From positions 1-33,993 of the forward strand of contig MNIY01000181.1 in the NCBI GenBank assembly GCA_001919995.1: a stretch of DNA of 33,993 nt. The letters run 5' to 3'. A program made the translations under genes and the position numbers. Origin of the DNA: Ktedonobacter sp. 13_1_20CM_4_53_11 (GTDB taxonomy: Bacteria > Chloroflexota > Ktedonobacteria > Ktedonobacterales > Ktedonobacteraceae). How positions within the stretch are numbered: position 1 is the first letter of the stretch; each line of letters opens with the position of its first letter. Below, piece by piece: positions 30,496-33,993 of this stretch. The notes beneath the pieces were generated by a model. That model worked only from the letters and a program-made list of their open reading frames with translations. It had not been told where the DNA came from and ran no database searches.

Positions 30496-32412
30496 ATGGC
30501 CACCTCAGAGAAGTCAACTGTCCCCACCCGCAAACGGGCTGTCATTTACTGCCGCGTCAGCACTGACAAGCAGGAGCAGGACGGCGAGAGCTTAGACTAC
30601 CAAGAAGACAAGTGCCGCCGCTACGCTGAGCTGCATGATCTAGATGTCGTCGCCGTTCTAAGAGAAGCAAAAAGCGGGTTTATTCACTATTCGCTCCGAG
30701 AAAAGCTGACGCTTGCCCGACAGCTTGTCCGTGACGGCATGGCTGATATGATTATCGTCTTCGATCTGCGCCGCTTCTCACGCAATTTTGTGCACTCCGC
30801 CATGATCTTTGAGGAAATTGAAAGTGCCGGCGCTGAGATCGTCAGCGTCAGTGAGAATATTGACAATAGCCTCACCGGCAAGCTTATCCGCTCTATTATG
30901 GCTTGGAGCGCCGAATCTGAGCGTCATAAGATTGTAGAGTATGCGAACCGGCGCTGGCAGACGCGGGTAGAGGTAGGTTTGCCGGTAGGAACCGGACAGA
31001 GCCCCTATGGGTGGGACTGGAAAGATAAAGAGAAAACCGGTTATGTGATTAACCAAGAACACGCCGCCGTCAGGATGTCTATATTCCATATGTTCGTTGA
31101 GTTGGATATGAGCCTGCGGGCGATAACGCACAAACTCACGGAAGATAGGATATTGACGCCTACCTATGCAAAGAAATTCCAGGGTACTCCGCCACAAGAT
31201 TCGGAGGTAAAAGTAGAGCATTGCCTGTGGCGGTATACCACCATCAGAGAGCTACTGAAGGATTTGGAAAACATCGGTATTCTGGTTGTATGCAAAGTAA
31301 AGCAGAAGATCGGGCAGGATGGCAAACGCAAGACTGAGGTGCATCCGAACCGGCGAGAAATACCGGGAGGCATACCCGCTATTATCAATCCTGCCCTCTA
31401 TGAACGGGCGCAGGAAAAACTCAAGACGAATAAAGCGGATAAAAGCCATCTTCCCCTGAATAAAGAAGACTTTTTACTCAGGGGGCATATATATTGCGCG
31501 ACTTGTACGCACGCTATGAAGCCAAGGACGCAGAAAAGAGGGCGACTGACACAAAAAGGAACCGACAAGTCCTATCCGTTCTACGCCTGCGCCAACACGC
31601 ATAATAAATATAAAGCCTGTCCGTCTTTAACCACGATACGAACCAGCCCGCTCGATGACATCGTCTGGCAGGAGTGCTGTGTATTATTCAAGCGCATTGA
31701 GGTCTTGCAGACAGCGCTGGAGACTGAGATGCAAGCAGCCATTAGCGCGCTACTGGAGGACACGACCGGCCAGGAGCAGATTCAAAAAATAGAGGCGACC
31801 ATTGAGCTTGCGAAAAACGAGCGAGAAAAACACTTGCCGGGAAGCTACATGCACAATCTTATCTCGCAAGATATTACGAACCAGGAAGAACAGCTTGCGC
31901 GCTATAAAGAAGAGATCGGCTCCAGCAATATAGAAAAGGTAACAGGCTCCTATCAGCGGAGGATTATGGACTTCCTAGAGTTCCTTAATGTGATGCGCGG
32001 ACGCTATGAAAATGCAACCTTCCAGGAAAAGAGAAATGCCCTCGAAGTCTTAGGCGTCCGGGTCATGGTGCATGATCCAGTAGAAACCTATGGCTTATCT
32101 TCAGATGCTTTGGATATAGCGGAAGGACGGGAATGGTTCAGTGCCAAGGAAGCAGGACGTTTTCTTGGAGTTCACGCAAAGACCATACATTTCTACCAGA
32201 AGAATGGAACAATCACCAATTACCAAGAGGAGCCTTTTCTACTGGTTCATAGGGATGAACTTTTGAAACTTCGTGAAAGAGGATTCATGCAGCGCAATAC
32301 GGAGAAGATTGTCCGCAACCGGGTAGAAATCAGCTATGCGCCGCACATTAACGTCCGAGGAAACAATCTCACAGCTGTTCCTGTATCCTTGCACACACGA
32401 AGGTACATATAG
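30496..32412 (+). CDS. Large serine recombinase (site-specific integrase) with C-terminal HTH
   Basis: ATG 30496 is chosen for AAGGGA at good spacing; 30469 and 30487 are in frame upstream. The product has 638 residues. The catalytic domain starts 'KRAVIYCRVSTDKQEQDGES' with Ser22. Next come 'IIVFDLRRFSRN', a recombinase domain (about 150-290) and a zinc ribbon ('GHIYCATCTHAMKPR', 'FYACANTHNKYKACPS'), then a coiled-coil region. An added MerR/Xis-type HTH near residues 550-600 ('WFSAKEAGRFLGVHAKTIHF') is not part of the usual large serine integrase. The last residues overlap, antisense, the 3' end of the Lrp gene (32334-32834), suggesting that the integration site is there. It is the mobility gene of the 28.2-32.4 kb module. 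Confidence 0.9.
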   Translation: MATSEKSTVPTRKRAVIYCRVSTDKQEQDGESLDYQEDKCRRYAELHDLDVVAVLREAKSGFIHYSLREKLTLARQLVRDGMADMIIVFDLRRFSRNFVHSAMIFEEIESAGAEIVSVSENIDNSLTGKLIRSIMAWSAESERHKIVEYANRRWQTRVEVGLPVGTGQSPYGWDWKDKEKTGYVINQEHAAVRMSIFHMFVELDMSLRAITHKLTEDRILTPTYAKKFQGTPPQDSEVKVEHCLWRYTTIRELLKDLENIGILVVCKVKQKIGQDGKRKTEVHPNRREIPGGIPAIINPALYERAQEKLKTNKADKSHLPLNKEDFLLRGHIYCATCTHAMKPRTQKRGRLTQKGTDKSYPFYACANTHNKYKACPSLTTIRTSPLDDIVWQECCVLFKRIEVLQTALETEMQAAISALLEDTTGQEQIQKIEATIELAKNEREKHLPGSYMHNLISQDITNQEEQLARYKEEIGSSNIEKVTGSYQRRIMDFLEFLNVMRGRYENATFQEKRNALEVLGVRVMVHDPVETYGLSSDALDIAEGREWFSAKEAGRFLGVHAKTIHFYQKNGTITNYQEEPFLLVHRDELLKLRERGFMQRNTEKIVRNRVEISYAPHINVRGNNLTAVPVSLHTRRYI

Positions 32413-32834
32413 GTTTCGGCCTGCTGTACCCCCTGGACCTTATATAGTTTCTCCGTGAGAAAGTTGAGTAAGTGGTCGTTATCCCGGCAAACTACCTCTG
32501 CTAGCATATCGAAACTGCCGGTGCAGAGGATAAGGTAGATGACCTCATCAAAGGCAGAGATTTCTTGAGCTACCTCCATCAGGCGATCACCGGAGACGCG
32601 TATACCTATCATACTGGCGAGAGAGAAGCCAAGCTTGATGGGGTTGGTGACCGCAACGATTTGCATAACCTGATTATTGATGAGATTTGAAACGCGTTGT
32701 CGAACACTGGCCTCAGAGATACCCAGGTCTGCGGCTATTTTTGTGAATGGACGGCGGCCATCCTGCTGCAGCGCTTCAATGATGCGCTGATCAATGTCGT
32801 CTATCAGGTTTTTATTGTTGTTGTGCTGGTCCAT
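32334..32834 (-). CDS. Lrp/AsnC-family transcriptional regulator
   Basis: The product has 166 residues. An N-terminal HTH ('IDQRIIEALQQDGRRPFTKI', 'AADLGISEASVRQRVSNLIN') is followed by the RAM effector domain ('LASMIGIRVSGDRLMEVAQE', 'VIYLILCTGSFDMLAEVVCR', 'QAETYMYLRVCKDTGTA'). Family members sense amino acids or related ligands and bind as oligomers. The C-terminal end runs about ten residues past the usual stop ('RLFPRTLMCGA'), within the 79-bp overlap with the integrase, consistent with a 3' end altered by integration. The start ATG 32834 has no RBS and lies right at the predicted transcription start. Confidence 0.88.
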   Translation of the reverse strand: MDQHNNNKNLIDDIDQRIIEALQQDGRRPFTKIAADLGISEASVRQRVSNLINNQVMQIVAVTNPIKLGFSLASMIGIRVSGDRLMEVAQEISAFDEVIYLILCTGSFDMLAEVVCRDNDHLLNFLTEKLYKVQGVQQAETYMYLRVCKDTGTAVRLFPRTLMCGA

Positions 32835-32842
32835 GTGAGACT

Positions 32843-32871
32843 ATACTACCACTTTCGGGTTCTATGTGCAA
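32843..32871 (-). promoter_or_regulatory. Promoter for the Lrp-like gene, probably leaderless
   Basis: On the minus strand TTGCAC (32871-32866), a 17-bp spacer and TAGTAT (32848-32843). The start codon at 32834 is only 8 bp from the -10, so the mRNA would have almost no leader. Confidence 0.5.
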
Positions 32872-32940
32872 TAACTGGAGGATATTTCCGACGTATTGTA
32901 AGATGGGAAAAAGTTGCTTTGTCAGAAAGGATACTTCTCT

Positions 32941-33993
32941 ATGCCCGCTTCTACGACTGGCCTGGTCTTCGATGAACGCTACCTTGGTCACGATACAGGC
33001 GCTCAAACCACCGTAACGATGCGCGATGGTTCATTTTCACTAGTACCAGAGCCCCATCCATCGTCCTCGTTCATCACGCAGCGGATCAAACAGTTCCTAG
33101 ACGGTTCAGGACTGACTGCGCAAATGATACCTATAACGGCGCGGGCTGCGCATGAAGACGAATTAGCTGTTTACCATTCTCGTGAATACATAGCCGGTAT
33201 TCGTGCTCTTTCTGAAGGTGTTGGACCGATGAAAGGCTTCTGGGGTGAAGCAGAACTTGATGCGCCACTCAACTACGCTTCATATGAAGCGGCTCTCTAT
33301 GCAGCGGGTGGTGCAATGAATGCAGTCAGTGCGGTAATGAATGGTGAGGTACGTAATACGTATGCACTGTTGCGTCCCCCCGGTCATCACGCGATGAAGA
33401 ACAAGGCGATGGGTTTCTGTATTTTTGGCAATGCCGTGATTGCTGCACACTATGCACGTAAGAGGTATGGTCTTGAGCGTGTTATGATTGTCGATTGGGA
33501 TGTGCATCACGGCAATGGTACTCAGAACGCTTTTTACCAGGATCCCAGTGTCTTGTTTGTCTCCCTACACCAACACAACTGGTATCCAAAGCTCTCAGGA
33601 GAATTAGAGCAGGTGGGGAGTGGCATGGGTGCAGGCTATACAGTGAATATCCCCTTGCCAGCTGGAACGGGGGATAGAGGATATCGTGCTGCCTTTGAGC
33701 AACTCGTGGTCCCTATCGGATTACAATTCCGCCCTCAGTTGATCATTATCTCAGCAGGACAGGACGCGAACTGGCTTGATCCACTAGCGCAAATGATGGT
33801 AACAATGGAAGGATTTCGCCAGTTATCCGTTTATATGGTTGAGCTAGCGAATGAAGCCTGTGATGGGCGGTTGGTCATGCTGCAGGAGGGTGGATATAGC
33901 GCAGCTTACGTGCCTTATTGTACGGTTGCTGCCATCGAACCGCTGCTGAATGTTGACCTGGGAATTGTCGATCTTTATGCCACCTCATCGGAG
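32941..33993 (+). CDS. Class II histone-deacetylase-like (acetylpolyamine/acetoin-utilisation type) hydrolase, 3' truncated by window
   Basis: ATG 32941 follows GAAAGGA. 351 codons are open to the window edge. The motifs are 'LLRPPGHHAMKNKAMGFCIF' (His pair of the charge relay), 'MIVDWDVHHGNGTQ' (Zn-binding Asp and His), 'IISAGQDANWLDPLAQM' (second Zn Asp) and 'MLQEGGYSAAYVP' (catalytic-Tyr region near EGGY). The family removes acetyl groups from Lys or polyamines with Zn2+. 'GQDANWLDPL' replaces the more usual GFDAxxxDPL. It is divergent from the Lrp-like regulator, whose ~106-bp intergenic region probably serves both genes; control by that regulator is plausible but inferred. Confidence 0.92.
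   Translation, partial: MPASTTGLVFDERYLGHDTGAQTTVTMRDGSFSLVPEPHPSSSFITQRIKQFLDGSGLTAQMIPITARAAHEDELAVYHSREYIAGIRALSEGVGPMKGFWGEAELDAPLNYASYEAALYAAGGAMNAVSAVMNGEVRNTYALLRPPGHHAMKNKAMGFCIFGNAVIAAHYARKRYGLERVMIVDWDVHHGNGTQNAFYQDPSVLFVSLHQHNWYPKLSGELEQVGSGMGAGYTVNIPLPAGTGDRGYRAAFEQLVVPIGLQFRPQLIIISAGQDANWLDPLAQMMVTMEGFRQLSVYMVELANEACDGRLVMLQEGGYSAAYVPYCTVAAIEPLLNVDLGIVDLYATSSE

Noticed and set aside
1..33993. CRISPR array
   Set aside because: No series of three or more regularly spaced identical repeats with unique spacers; the repeats found are promoter units, IS ends or paired sites.

Overview
The window looks like a chromosomal accessory region of a Ktedonobacteria-type Chloroflexota. The signs are a kinase–cyclase–ATPase–TPR–LuxR regulator, a SARP/BTAD regulator, many decayed IS families, antirepressor-like gene copies, a Streptomyces Tap-like protein and a class II histone-deacetylase-like protein. 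This placement is inferred from gene content; no rRNA or tRNA is present to confirm it. By eye, the first ~26 kb is GC-rich and the last ~6 kb is less so.

Layout. 1-5.5 kb: a Tap-like protein, an IS6-family remnant with solo IS ends, two copies of a P22_AR_N-type antirepressor gene (both broken), a two-gene hypothetical operon, and an IS630-family element (3356-4713) inserted just upstream of that operon. 5.5-7.5 kb: an IS607-like element with an intact TnpB and a tnpA remnant. 7.5-10.7 kb: a radC copy lacking its JAMM motif, an IsrB (HNH-less IscB relative) with a hairpin-rich 5' region that is probably its omega-RNA, then mutY-like and degenerate-receiver genes on the minus strand. 10.9-18.9 kb: a SARP/BTAD activator, a three-gene minus-strand operon with a catalytically dead resolvase-like protein, a large orphan zinc-motif protein, an ERCC4-HhH nuclease and a small orphan protein. 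19-20.8 kb: a second radC-mutY-receiver block decayed in the opposite way (radC intact, mutY and receiver broken), then a small coiled-coil protein. 21-22 kb: an IS110 remnant between paired repeats. 22-25.7 kb: the multidomain kinase/cyclase/LuxR regulator, split by one extra base in its Walker A motif. 26-28 kb: an SMP-30-like gene cut by a decayed IS256 element. 28-32.4 kb: an integrative-element module (Xis-like HTH, small acidic protein, two membrane-anchored proteins, large serine integrase) ending on the 3' end of an Lrp/AsnC gene. 32.9 kb to the edge: a histone-deacetylase-like gene running off the window.

The main new observation is a shared promoter architecture. Five promoters carry three direct repeats of CGTGA or a near match at offsets 0, 11 and 21, with the -10 hexamer at offset 48 (47 in one). 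Two further arrays of the same repeat lie upstream of the receiver-mutY pair and of the SARP gene itself. Heptamers at 11-bp pitch are the known DNA target layout of SARP activators, so the SARP at 11120-12181 is the natural candidate. The inferred regulon covers the antirepressor copies, receiver-mutY, the dead-resolvase operon, the orphan-protein/ERCC4 operon, a small coiled-coil gene and the SARP gene, and would link much of this island to one DNA-repair-flavoured regulator.
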